Positions 1 to 8,197 of a stretch of DNA of 15,988 nt are shown here, piece after piece (the stretch's first letter is position 1; each line of letters opens with the position of its first letter). The stretch lies in the NCBI GenBank assembly GCA_015662935.1, contig DQTF01000181.1, positions 1 through 15,988 on the forward strand, written 5' to 3'. A program made the translations under genes and the position numbers. The notes beneath the pieces were generated by a model. It was not told the origin of the DNA. It did not search any database and saw only the letters and a program-made list of their open reading frames with translations. This stretch comes from Crocinitomicaceae bacterium. GTDB lineage: Bacteria > Bacteroidota > Bacteroidia > Flavobacteriales_D > Crocinitomicaceae.

Positions 1-3000
1 AAAGGATTAAAAGTAAATGTTCCTCCAGCTGTTACAATTCCTGAAGCGGCATTTGCAGAACCGACACAAAAATCTGTTAAGACAAAAGTAGGATCAACCA
101 AAGCTGGATCGACTAGTATTGAAGTTTGATTTGCTAAACAACCAGCAGCTCCTGAAGTTACAACTTCAATATTGTTTATAGCAACAGATGGATCCGTTCC
201 TGCTCCATCATCATTGTTTACCCATCTGATAGCAACTTGTAAATTAGTAATACCGTCACAAAGAGCTGGTAAAGGAGAAGAGTAAGAAGTCCATAATCCT
301 TGACCTGCACAACCTACTGTTCCTGAGAATAATGCTCCTAATTGAGTCCAACCAGCACCGCAATTATACCAAACAGTTGCTTGATCATTTGTACCATCTC
401 CACCTGCAATAAAATCAAAATTTAATGTAAGACCAGATTGACCAACGGTGTTGATTAAAGGGCTTTCAGCTTGTACACTCGTTAATGGACAAAAAAGTAA
501 TCCACAAAGTCCACCGGCGTCATATGCGGCACCTCCTGTTGGGTTAAAAGCACTCGTGATATGCAGTGTTTGATCACCGTTTCCACCAATACCACAACCT
601 CCAGCAGCAACACCGCCTTCGTTATCATTAACTGCAAAGAAATTAGGGTCTGCTCCTTGCGCTCCTTGCACTGAACTTAAATTCCAACCAGCTGCACCAC
701 TTTCAAAATCATCGTAAAATAACTGAGTACTTCCGCCTGATGCATCTGTTACATCAACTGAATAACTACCCGCACAAAGTCCTGTGATTGTTGCAGAATT
801 AGTTCCTACAGCATTCATCATTGCATCATACCAAGTATAGGTATAAGGAGGGTTGCCTCCTGAAACATTAACTGTAATTGACCCATCACAATCACCATTA
901 CAGGTCGGATTAGTTGGTGTAATACTATTAATCGTAGGGCCTCCAATGTTAACAAGAACTTCTGTTCCTGTAACAGAGCAGCCAGTTGTTGTGTTTGTTA
1001 TAATAATAGAATAAGAACCTGCTGTTAGCCCTGTAAAAGTATTGGTTGATTGAGAATTCCCTCCACCATCAACAGAAAAATCATAAGTTCCCATTGCAGG
1101 TGTGACATTTAGAACAATCTGTCCATCAGCAGCTCCACAATTTTCATCTGAATTCACGGCAACATAAGTTACGACATCAATCGTCACAACAATTTCGTAC
1201 TCCATAAAACAAGTTGGATCAGCAGGATCTTCTGCTCTTACCCAATAGGACCCAGATACAGAAACTGTCGTTCCTATAGGGTTTGTAGAGTTCTGCGCAT
1301 CCAATTGCGTTGCATAATAAGTTAACGTAGCAGGATCAGAACCTGCACCAATAGCTGTGGATAAATCAACCGTTAATGGGCTACACACTTGTTGAGGAGT
1401 AATGATTAAGTTAGGAGGTGTACAAACACAAGGATCTACTACAATTGAAAATGTTTCTGTATAAGTTGGACACCCTGGTGTACAATTATCTACTGTAAGC
1501 ACGTAATCCGTACTTACCGCTGGACATGCATCCGTTATCAATCCCATTGGGTTAGACAAACCTGCAGTTGGTGACCAAGTTGTACAAACTGGTTGATAAA
1601 TTGGTGGATCATCAAAAGTGATACTCCAGCCAAATAAAGTTCCGATACCAAAGCCTACCCCTGGAGCATCGAACGAAAGTGTCCAAACCCCATTCGGGTC
1701 ACAACCATTTAGATTTGCAAATGGTTCTTGCGGATCCCAAGTACCTCCATTTGGGAAAGTTCCGTTGAATGCTGTTCCTCCAACAGGGACAAAAACAGTG
1801 TTTGAATAATTGCCATTTGCAACACCAGCTGGTGCAAGAATAATAGTACAACCTCCTGGAGCAGTCAATGTTACAGTGAAACTTTCTGGACCAAGTGTAC
1901 ATGTTTGCCCAAAATTAACTGTGCTAGATCCACAGTTACAACCTCCAAAGCTAGTGCATAAAGAACTTCCGGAAAAATCAAACCCATTGATTGTTACATT
2001 CTGAATCAATCCACTATAAATAGAATTTGTGTTAATTCCCTGAACATTAATATTAACACCCGCAGAACCTGAAGCAACCAATTCAAACTCATTATTTTCA
2101 TAGGTTTCAATTCCTCCTGGGTCTTGAATAATCTGAGCTGTCCCAGTAATTGTAGAACAATTTCCAACACAGACAGTTAACGGAGATGCAGTCATATTAA
2201 CATCGAACACTGGTGAATTAACCACCACTGTTACATCTTGCGTACAAACCTGACCAGTACCTGTTGTAATTTGCGCAGTATATGTTGTCGTAGTTGTTGG
2301 TGTAACTGGAGTAGGATTATCTCCCCCTCCACTTCCTACACCGTAAGAATAGCCATCGTGTAACCAAACAACTTCCGCGTTCAAATCGTTGACAAAAATT
2401 TGCACATTATCAACTCCCCAATGATCATAATCAGCACCAGAATCGGCACTTTGAAACCATTGAATCATTGTGTTTCCAGTTATCGCTCCTGGAGGTAAAG
2501 CAAAACAATAGTTATTCCAACTTGTTAACTGAGGATCATTACCACCATTTGGATCAAAGTAGTTAATCGTAATCCATGTTGCTCCACCATCCGTAGAATA
2601 TTGTAAATAAACTCCTTCATCTGGTTCATCTGGTCCTTCACATGGGGCAGCATCTCCTTGTGTTGCAAACATCATGTCAAAACAAACGGTGACCCCTGCT
2701 GTTGCAGCAGACAAATCATAAGGTGCAGAAATCAATGCTCTTGGAACAGATGTATTGTTATCCATCCAAGCATGAGGCGTTCCATCGACTCCACCTGGAG
2801 AACATGGATTTGTAAAACTAACAGCACCAGGCGTTGAACTCCATCCGGGACCAAAGCCACTTGAATTAAAATCTTCATCTAACACCAAAGAACCTGTCGA
2901 TGAACCAAAAGCTGTTAAGACAACACTTTCTCCACAAACAATTGGATTTGGATTAGCTATTGCAGAAATAGTACATTGTGATTTTGCAGAATATCCAATC

Positions 3001-3038
3001 AATGCGACGCTGATTATTCCGAGTAGTATTTTTTTCAT
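1..3038 (-). CDS. Giant secreted mosaic protein with Reelin/MAM-like, P-domain-like and SprB-type repeats (3' end missing)
   Basis: Reading the minus strand from the ATG at 3038-3036 gives 1012 codons with no stop, continuing past the window edge, so the C-terminus is unseen. Residues 1-21 are a signal peptide (MKKILLGIISVALIGYSAKSQ). Residues about 51-217 form a Reelin/MAM-like beta-sandwich (YLQYSTDGGATW, later DHWGVDNVQIF), followed by a Thr-rich Ig/PKD-like linker. About 380-475 resembles a proprotein-convertase P-domain (NGVWTLSFDAPG, then GWSITFDD). Two SprB-type repeats lie near 622-695 and 705-766 (NPTCNGDCDGSITVNVSGG, later GLCAGSYSVDVTDASG). A second MAM-like domain (YDDFESGAAGW) covers about 770-965. 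Such multidomain proteins in Bacteroidota are usually exported by T9SS as adhesins or gliding-associated surface proteins; that role is inferred. The missing end should carry a sorting or gliding-motility C-terminal domain. It starts 2 bp after the stop of the small gene upstream, so the two are probably co-transcribed. Confidence 0.88.
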   Translation of the reverse strand, partial: MKKILLGIISVALIGYSAKSQCTISAIANPNPIVCGESVVLTAFGSSTGSLVLDEDFNSSGFGPGWSSTPGAVSFTNPCSPGGVDGTPHAWMDNNTSVPRALISAPYDLSAATAGVTVCFDMMFATQGDAAPCEGPDEPDEGVYLQYSTDGGATWITINYFDPNGGNDPQLTSWNNYCFALPPGAITGNTMIQWFQSADSGADYDHWGVDNVQIFVNDLNAEVVWLHDGYSYGVGSGGGDNPTPVTPTTTTTYTAQITTGTGQVCTQDVTVVVNSPVFDVNMTASPLTVCVGNCSTITGTAQIIQDPGGIETYENNEFELVASGSAGVNINVQGINTNSIYSGLIQNVTINGFDFSGSSLCTSFGGCNCGSSTVNFGQTCTLGPESFTVTLTAPGGCTIILAPAGVANGNYSNTVFVPVGGTAFNGTFPNGGTWDPQEPFANLNGCDPNGVWTLSFDAPGVGFGIGTLFGWSITFDDPPIYQPVCTTWSPTAGLSNPMGLITDACPAVSTDYVLTVDNCTPGCPTYTETFSIVVDPCVCTPPNLIITPQQVCSPLTVDLSTAIGAGSDPATLTYYATQLDAQNSTNPIGTTVSVSGSYWVRAEDPADPTCFMEYEIVVTIDVVTYVAVNSDENCGAADGQIVLNVTPAMGTYDFSVDGGGNSQSTNTFTGLTAGSYSIIITNTTTGCSVTGTEVLVNIGGPTINSITPTNPTCNGDCDGSITVNVSGGNPPYTYTWYDAMMNAVGTNSATITGLCAGSYSVDVTDASGGSTQLFYDDFESGAAGWNLSSVQGAQGADPNFFAVNDNEGGVAAGGCGIGGNGDQTLHITSAFNPTGGAAYDAGGLCGLLFCPLTSVQAESPLINTVGQSGLTLNFDFIAGGDGTNDQATVWYNCGAGWTQLGALFSGTVGCAGQGLWTSYSSPLPALCDGITNLQVAIRWVNNDDGAGTDPSVAINNIEVVTSGAAGCLANQTSILVDPALVDPTFVLTDFCVGSANAASGIVTAGGTFTFNP

Positions 3039-3040
3039 GA

Positions 3041-3445
3041 TTATTTGCTTGTAATGTTGACTAAATCAAAAGAGGTTAGTTTCTTGTGAATGAAATTGTT
3101 ATCATCTTTTTTAAAAATGTAATATGTTTTGTCTTTTTTATTTCCCTCAGAATAGGAACTTGTTTCATTTGCAGCTAAGATGATGCTGAACTCTCTTTCT
3201 GGAGAAGAAGTCAATGCTTGTTGATCATATACATGAATTCGAGAGAAATTGATTTCCAATTCTTGATTGGTTTTATTGGTGTACTGAAAAACGATTCTTT
3301 TATGATTTATACCATGCTTATCATCAAAATAATTAACCTTTGCAAAATCTATTTGGATTTTCGAGTCAGAGTAATAGGCAGTCCAGTTTTGGGAGAAAAT
3401 AGTGAATTGTACTAATACAAAACACATTATAAGTAATTTTTTCAT
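3041..3445 (-). CDS. Small secreted protein of unknown function
   Basis: A 134-residue protein with a clear signal peptide (MKKLLIMCFVLVQFTIFSQ, cleavage expected before NW), so probably periplasmic or surface exposed. The mature part is polar, rich in Lys, Asn, Asp and Ser, has no cysteine or further membrane segment, and its alternating hydrophobic pattern (for example RIVFQYTNKTNQELEINFSR) suggests a small beta-sandwich. I recognise no family or catalytic motif. The stop codon is 2 bp before the ATG of the giant mosaic protein on the same strand, and 105 bp of non-coding sequence separate it from rsmG upstream. It therefore probably opens a two-gene transcript with the giant gene. A chaperone or partner role for that protein would be speculation. 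Confidence 0.72.
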   Translation of the reverse strand: MKKLLIMCFVLVQFTIFSQNWTAYYSDSKIQIDFAKVNYFDDKHGINHKRIVFQYTNKTNQELEINFSRIHVYDQQALTSSPEREFSIILAANETSSYSEGNKKDKTYYIFKKDDNNFIHKKLTSFDLVNITSK

Positions 3446-3550
3446 TCGTTTAGTTATGTGTTTTTATTTCTAAAAACGGTTGTTAGCGTCACAATTTACG
3501 ACATTCTATAATAAATACGAAACTTATAGTAAAGAGTTGCTTCTAAGGAA
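3446..3550. other. Intergenic gap downstream of rsmG
   Basis: This 105-bp AT-rich gap lies between the end of rsmG and the start of the small secreted gene, both on the minus strand. It should hold the rsmG transcript end and the promoter of the secreted gene pair. I see neither a strong hairpin with a T-run nor a full TAnnTTTG box. The nearest match on the minus strand is TAAATTG about 50 bp upstream of the ATG, one base short of the consensus. Confidence 0.35.
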
Positions 3551-4180
3551 CTAATTTCTCACGTAAACAACCTTCTTTGTCTCAAAGAATTCTTGGTTGT
3601 AGAAGTCAGAAATAGAAAAATACTGAATTGCCTTTTTGACAGGTTTCATTTCTTCTGAAAGATCCCCGCCCTTTAGATAGAAAATTCCATTCTTAAATTC
3701 GTTCTTATTCTCTTTAAGAAACTTACCCTTTGTCCATTTAATAAATGCAGGCATTGCTGTAACTGCACGACTGACGATAAAATCAAACTGACCATCTACG
3801 TTTTCTGCTCGCTCATGAATTCCAATCACATTGGTCAACTCAAGTGCGTTGGCAACCTCATTGACCACCTTAATTTTTTTACCAATAGAATCGACAAGTA
3901 CAAATTGGCATTTCGGAAAAAGTATTGCCAATGGAACACCTGGAAATCCGCCTCCTGTTCCAACATCCATAATTCGAGATCCGTCAGAAAACATCATTAC
4001 TTTAGCGATTGCTATAGAATGTAAAACATGTCTTTCGTAAAAATTTTCTGTGTCTTTTCTAGAAATCACATTAATTTGAGCATTCCATTCTTCGTATAAA
4101 CCTTTCAATTCTTCAAACTGACGAATCTGAAGATCAGTTAAGTTTGGGAAATGATGCTGTATTAATTCAACATCTTTCAT
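3551..4180 (-). CDS. rsmG: 16S rRNA (guanine(527)-N7)-methyltransferase RsmG (GidB)
   Basis: RsmG uses S-adenosylmethionine to methylate N7 of G527 in the 530 loop of 16S rRNA; in other bacteria its loss gives low-level streptomycin resistance. The 209-residue length is normal for the family. The N-terminal helical part contains the family stretch LYEEWNAQINVISRKD (about 29-43). It is followed by the SAM-binding motif I, MDVGTGGGFPGVPLAI (71-86), then VLVDSIGKKIKVVNEVANAL (motif II and following helix) and the FDFIVSRAV strand (motif IV region). The start codon overlaps the stop of the sigma-factor gene by one base (TAATG), so translation is probably coupled. It is the last gene of the glycosyltransferase-sigma-rsmG operon. 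The identification is firm. Confidence 0.95.
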   Translation of the reverse strand: MKDVELIQHHFPNLTDLQIRQFEELKGLYEEWNAQINVISRKDTENFYERHVLHSIAIAKVMMFSDGSRIMDVGTGGGFPGVPLAILFPKCQFVLVDSIGKKIKVVNEVANALELTNVIGIHERAENVDGQFDFIVSRAVTAMPAFIKWTKGKFLKENKNEFKNGIFYLKGGDLSEEMKPVKKAIQYFSISDFYNQEFFETKKVVYVRN

Positions 4181-4785
4181 TAGATGGTATCTTTTGTTTT
4201 GTCAATCATGTTTGCTAAGAAATCACGCGCCCTAAATAGTTGAGCTTTTACAGTCCCTAGAGGTAGATTCAATTCTTTTGATATTTCTTCATAACTTAAT
4301 TCTTCAAAATATCTTTTCTCAACAAGTAATCGATAGCGAGGTTTTAACTTGCTCACTAACTCACGCATATGCATCATCTTCTGTTTATGCATTACCGTTT
4401 CTTCAGGATCTCTAGTTGTGCTTTTAGCATCGAAATAAATCACCTCACCATCTCCTGTTTTTATACCAGAATCCATTGAGGTTACTTTGATTCTTTTCTT
4501 CCTGATAAAATCTATGCAATTATTAGATGCAATTTTATACAGCCAAGTAGAGAATGCATAATTAGGAGAGTATTGCTCCAAACGATTAAAAGCTTTTCCA
4601 AACGCTTCAATGGTTAAATCATCCGCATCATCTGTGTTGCTAACCATTTTCAACATCATGTAATAAATAGATTCACGATAACGTTCCATTAACGACGCAT
4701 AAGCAGACTGATCTCCTTTAATTGCGGCCTGAACAAATGCTAAGTCTTTTTTAGCTTTTTCTGACAAATGACTCGTGTCTACCAT
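4180..4785 (-). CDS. ECF-type RNA polymerase sigma-70 family factor
   Basis: A 201-residue sigma factor with only regions 2 and 4, hence ECF-like. Region 2 spans about 30-97, with the core-binding and -10-recognition helices DADDLTIEAFGKAFNRLEQY and STWLYKIASNNCIDFIRKK. A charged linker (about 98-135) joins it to region 4 (about 137-190), whose helix-turn-helix reads LSYEEISKELNLPLGTVKAQ followed by LFRARDFL. Its role is to direct RNA polymerase to an alternative promoter set; the regulon cannot be read here. The start overlaps the glycosyltransferase gene by 7 bp and the stop overlaps rsmG by 1 bp, so the three genes are almost certainly one transcript. No anti-sigma gene is adjacent, which suggests it is not controlled by a classical neighbouring membrane anti-sigma factor. 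Confidence 0.92.
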   Translation of the reverse strand: MVDTSHLSEKAKKDLAFVQAAIKGDQSAYASLMERYRESIYYMMLKMVSNTDDADDLTIEAFGKAFNRLEQYSPNYAFSTWLYKIASNNCIDFIRKKRIKVTSMDSGIKTGDGEVIYFDAKSTTRDPEETVMHKQKMMHMRELVSKLKPRYRLLVEKRYFEELSYEEISKELNLPLGTVKAQLFRARDFLANMIDKTKDTI

Positions 4786-5915
4786 TTCTTATCGTCTTTT
4801 CTATCTATTGTATAATACATTATTGGAGCAAGAATAGCATATCCTATATCCAAGAATGGTAACCAAGCAATAAATTTAGTTTCATTTAATTTCTTCATTG
4901 CTAGCCCGAGAATTAACCACTTTAGCAAAAGAATAAACACGAAGATGGCTAAAGTCAACCAAACAAAATCACTCTTAAACAGTAAAGTAACAAAAGTTCC
5001 AAGCATTAACAACAACGATAGAGGATAGATTCCTAACATTAATTTCTTAATAACCTTGTAACTAGGAGCAGTTGTAAAATGTCTTGACTTTTGATTCACC
5101 CAATCTTTCCATGATTCAGCAGGTTCAGAATAACAATAGGACGCAGGATCAACATTAATTGTGTAGTTCTTTCTCTTCGCCGCTTCTTGCACAAATAAAT
5201 CATCATCACCTGAAGATATTGCATAATGCGATTTAAAACCTTCCACTTCGTGGAAGACATTTTTTGTGTAAGCCATGTTTCTACCAATCCCCATGTAAGG
5301 TGTTTTTGCCTTTGCAAATGATAAATAATTCATCGCAATCCAAGCGGTATCAAAACGAATTATTCTATTGACCAAGCCTTTTCTTTTGAAATAAGGACCA
5401 TAACCCAAAACAATTTCATGCTTGGGAGAGAAATGAGATTGCATACTTTTTAACCATTGGTTGCTTGCTGGTTTACAGTCTGCATCGGTGAGTAAAAGCT
5501 GATTATATCTTGCCCCTTTAATCCCAACAGTCAACGGTAATTTCTTGCCGTATTTTAAATGGGGACTTTTCTCTATTTCTATGACTTTTAAATTTGGGTA
5601 ATCTCTTTGGTAAGCAGCTAGGATATACTTAGAATCATCCGTTGATTGATGATTGATGATAATCACTTCGAATTCTGGATAATCTTGCTCCAAAATAAAA
5701 GGCAAGAATTTAAAAATATTCTCCGATTCATTTCTAGCAGCAATAATAATAGAAACGCCCTCTTTCTTTCCCGATACGATCTTTCTTTTATGAAAAGCTA
5801 AACGGCCATAAACCAATACCACAAAGAAGAATTGTACAGAAGCCACCAAACAAAACAAGAAGAAGACATAAGTCTCCATATTGTAATCTAATTCTGGTAA
5901 ATAATTCAACATCAT
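4779..5915 (-). CDS. Membrane-anchored family 2 glycosyltransferase
   Basis: A 378-residue GT2 (GT-A fold) enzyme that should transfer a sugar from a nucleotide-sugar donor on the cytoplasmic face of the inner membrane. One N-terminal membrane segment (about 15-37) is followed by the catalytic domain: SIIIAARNESENI (55-67), the metal-binding DAD (144-146) in LLLTDADCKPAS, the SSGDDDLF acceptor/base region (234-241) and QKSRHF (275-280) in place of the QxxRW motif of processive synthases. Two or three further membrane segments lie at about 292-375. The substrate is unknown; a polysaccharide or glycolipid of the envelope is likely. It is the first gene of the operon with the sigma factor and rsmG, and is divergent from tgt. 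The chosen ATG precedes a second ATG one codon in and a third at residue 13 (METYVFF), so the true start could be slightly internal. Confidence 0.9.
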   Translation of the reverse strand: MMLNYLPELDYNMETYVFFLFCLVASVQFFFVVLVYGRLAFHKRKIVSGKKEGVSIIIAARNESENIFKFLPFILEQDYPEFEVIIINHQSTDDSKYILAAYQRDYPNLKVIEIEKSPHLKYGKKLPLTVGIKGARYNQLLLTDADCKPASNQWLKSMQSHFSPKHEIVLGYGPYFKRKGLVNRIIRFDTAWIAMNYLSFAKAKTPYMGIGRNMAYTKNVFHEVEGFKSHYAISSGDDDLFVQEAAKRKNYTINVDPASYCYSEPAESWKDWVNQKSRHFTTAPSYKVIKKLMLGIYPLSLLLMLGTFVTLLFKSDFVWLTLAIFVFILLLKWLILGLAMKKLNETKFIAWLPFLDIGYAILAPIMYYTIDRKDDKKW

Positions 5916-5955
5916 TATTGCTTTCTACAAATATGGGGTGTTTCATAAATAGATT

Positions 5956-5963
5956 TATCTTTG
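5956..5963 (+). promoter_or_regulatory. Bacteroidota -7 promoter box upstream of tgt
   Basis: TATCTTTG matches the Bacteroidota -7 consensus TAnnTTTG exactly and lies 24 bp before the tgt ATG. A good TTG -33 element is not visible at the usual distance, so this is a single-box call. The box covers the first bases of a possible TTG start at 5961, which argues that translation begins at the ATG at 5988. On the opposite strand CATATTTG (5928-5935) is a 7/8 match that could serve the divergent glycosyltransferase operon. Confidence 0.55.
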
Positions 5964-5987
5964 CGCTGTATATTTATCAACAATTTT

Positions 5988-7118
5988 ATGCACTTTGAAC
6001 TAGAACTTACTGATTCTCAATCTAAAGCGAGAGTCGGAAAATTACATACTGACCATGGAGTCATTGAAACACCTATCTTTATGCCTGTTGGAACAGCAGG
6101 AACTGTGAAAGGAGTTCACCAACACGAATTAAAAGAAGATATTGAAGCTCAAATTATCTTGGGGAATACCTACCACTTGTTTTTGCGACCAGGATTGGAG
6201 GTGATAGAACCAGCTGGGGGGCTTCATAAATTCATGAATTGGAATGGCCCTATCCTAACTGACAGTGGAGGTTATCAAGTTTATTCTCTTTCTGGCGTGC
6301 GAAAGATAAAAGAAGAAGGCGTGACCTTTCAGTCTCACATTGACGGAAGCCGCCACATGTTCTCTCCAGAAAGAGCAATTGACATTCAACGTTCTATCGG
6401 TGCTGATATCATTATGGCATTTGATGAATGCACTCCCTATCCTTGTGATTTTGATTATGCAAAACAATCTATGCATATGACACATAGATGGCTGAAACGT
6501 TGTTTTACTCAAATGGATAAAACGGAACCTCTTTACGGACACGAACAAGCACTTTTCCCTATTGTTCAAGGATCAACTTATAAGGACTTACGAACAGAAT
6601 CTGCTGAAACAATTGCTTCACATGATGCAATTGGAAATGCAATTGGAGGACTATCTGTTGGAGAACCTGCACCAGAACTGTATGAAATGACAGATTTAGT
6701 TTGTTCCATTCTCCCAACTGAAAAACCTCGCTATTTAATGGGAGTAGGTACTCCTGTCAATATTTTAGAATGTATTGCTTTGGGTGTAGACATGTTTGAT
6801 TGCGTAATGCCTTCAAGAAATGCTCGACACGGAATGCTTTTCACCTCTGAAGGGATCATTAACATAAAAAATAAAAAATGGGAGAAAGATTTTTCCCCAT
6901 TAGATCCAAACGGAAAGTCATTTGTTGACTCAACTTATACGAGAGCATACCTCAGACATTTAATGCGTTCAAAAGAACATCTTGCTATTCAAATTGCAAC
7001 CATACACAATTTATCTTTCTATTTATGGTTAGTAACAGAAGCCAGAAAACACATTAAAGCCGGAGATTTTGTTTCTTGGAAAAATCAAATGATTCCAAAA
7101 TTGGAGAATAGGTTATAG
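5988..7118 (+). CDS. tgt: Queuine tRNA-ribosyltransferase (tRNA-guanine transglycosylase), lacking the zinc cysteines
   Basis: Tgt exchanges guanine-34 in the anticodon of Asn, Asp, His and Tyr tRNAs for preQ1, a step in queuosine synthesis. From the ATG at 5988 the protein has 376 residues, the usual size; an in-frame TTG at 5961 would add nine unconserved residues and lies inside the promoter box. The family opening FELELTDSQSKARVGKL, LTDSGGYQ (general acid/base D92) and GVDMFDCVMPSRNARHG (nucleophile D271) are intact. The C-terminal zinc site is not: the three cysteines of the CxCxxC motif are replaced by G309, S311 and D314 (PLDPNGKSFVD), while the fourth ligand equivalent, H340 in TIHNLSFY, remains. 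As I recall, other Bacteroidota Tgt proteins share this loss. The stop codon directly abuts the permease ATG, so the two are co-transcribed. Confidence 0.96.
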   Translation: MHFELELTDSQSKARVGKLHTDHGVIETPIFMPVGTAGTVKGVHQHELKEDIEAQIILGNTYHLFLRPGLEVIEPAGGLHKFMNWNGPILTDSGGYQVYSLSGVRKIKEEGVTFQSHIDGSRHMFSPERAIDIQRSIGADIIMAFDECTPYPCDFDYAKQSMHMTHRWLKRCFTQMDKTEPLYGHEQALFPIVQGSTYKDLRTESAETIASHDAIGNAIGGLSVGEPAPELYEMTDLVCSILPTEKPRYLMGVGTPVNILECIALGVDMFDCVMPSRNARHGMLFTSEGIINIKNKKWEKDFSPLDPNGKSFVDSTYTRAYLRHLMRSKEHLAIQIATIHNLSFYLWLVTEARKHIKAGDFVSWKNQMIPKLENRL

Positions 7119-8195
7119 ATGCTAAAAATTATTGACAAGTATATCATCAAGAAATTCTTGACTACTTTCTTCTTTATGATGGGAGTAATTATGATATTGG
7201 CAATGGTTTTTGATATTGCGGAAAAACTCGGTGAGTTTATCGAAAACGACGCAACGTTTTATGAGGTTGTCGTTGAGTACTATATCAACTTCATTCTATT
7301 TTACGGAAACATGTTCTCTTCGATGATTATTTTCGTTTCCGTCATTTGGTTCACTGCAAAAATGGCGCAAGACACTGAGATTATCCCTATATGGAACAGT
7401 GGTAGAAAATTTGGGAGATTCGTTAGACCTTATATGATTGCAGCAACACTCTTAATGCTCACCTCTTTAGCGTTTAACCATTTTATCATTCCACATTCTA
7501 ATAAGGTTAGACTTAGTTTTGAGGATAAATTCTACCGAAACACAATAAGTGTACAAGACTATCATGCTGAATTCCCCAATAATGAAATCGTTTATTTTAA
7601 AAGTTATAATGGAGAGAACAATACTGTAACTAACTTTACCATTGAAAAATGGAATGGCAAAGGAGAACTTGTTTCTTTCATTAAAGCAGGTAGTGCTGTG
7701 AATATTCCTGGTGAAAAAAAATGGGTATTAAACAACTACTACCAAAGAATTGTTGGCTATCCAAATGATAAAATTATTCAAGGACCAACAACTGATACTA
7801 CCTTCCAATTTAGTATTGATGAAATGGCAACGAGAGAGAATATTGCAGAAGCAATGGATTACTTTGCTCTAAGAGAATTCATTCAGCGAGAACGAGAGAA
7901 AGGATCGACTATGGTTCCAACGTATGAAATTGAATTGTATCAACGTTCATCTTACCCGTTTGCAACTTACATCTTAACCATCATCGGTGTTGCCGTAGCA
8001 AGCCGTAAAAAACGTGGTGGAGTAGGAATCAACATCGCCATAGGCTTGTTGATTATTTTTATTTACATCTTCGCAATGAAAGTGACAACTGTTGCTGCCA
8101 TTAATGTTGGATTACCTGCATATTTTGCGGTTTGGGTTCCTAATATTTTGTTTGCGGGTGTAGCCTATTTACTTTATAGAAAAGCGAAAGCTTAG
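7119..8195 (+). CDS. LptF/LptG-family (YjgP/YjgQ) LPS export permease
   Basis: An inner-membrane permease subunit of the Lpt ABC transporter, which, with LptB and LptC, extracts lipopolysaccharide from the inner membrane for transport to the outer membrane. The 358 residues fit the family. The start (MLKIIDKYIIKKFLTTFFFM) is typical, with membrane segments at about 13-33, 57-79 and 103-123. A periplasmic beta-jellyroll domain follows (about 125-265), then three more segments near 275-293, 300-320 and 330-352. The cytoplasmic loop after TM2 (KMAQDTEIIPIWNSG) matches the coupling-helix region of the family. LptF and LptG are hard to tell apart in Bacteroidota, so no symbol is given. Its ATG follows the tgt stop with no spacer, a linkage I recall from this phylum. 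It ends 2 bp from the stop of the convergent phosphatase gene. Confidence 0.92.
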   Translation: MLKIIDKYIIKKFLTTFFFMMGVIMILAMVFDIAEKLGEFIENDATFYEVVVEYYINFILFYGNMFSSMIIFVSVIWFTAKMAQDTEIIPIWNSGRKFGRFVRPYMIAATLLMLTSLAFNHFIIPHSNKVRLSFEDKFYRNTISVQDYHAEFPNNEIVYFKSYNGENNTVTNFTIEKWNGKGELVSFIKAGSAVNIPGEKKWVLNNYYQRIVGYPNDKIIQGPTTDTTFQFSIDEMATRENIAEAMDYFALREFIQREREKGSTMVPTYEIELYQRSSYPFATYILTIIGVAVASRKKRGGVGINIAIGLLIIFIYIFAMKVTTVAAINVGLPAYFAVWVPNILFAGVAYLLYRKAKA

Positions 8196-8197
8196 GG

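Noticed and set aside
600..1450. Repetitive sequence that could suggest a CRISPR or tandem repeat array
   Set aside because: The similarity comes from divergent protein repeats of 60-75 residues in one open frame; no short identical repeats with regular spacers are present apart from a trivial doubled GCTCCTTGC at about 652-669.
1618..2004. Two short plus-strand frames within the left third
   Set aside because: They are opposite the continuous 1012-codon minus-strand frame and are Pro/Thr/Val-rich mirrors of its repeats.
5961..5987. Upstream TTG start for tgt, adding nine residues
   Set aside because: The TTG lies inside the TATCTTTG promoter box and the added residues are not family-like; the ATG at 5988 gives the standard N-terminus.
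6216..6221. G6 run in tgt as a phase-variation tract
   Set aside because: tgt is a conserved housekeeping gene and the run encodes conserved glycines (AGGLHK), so switching is implausible.
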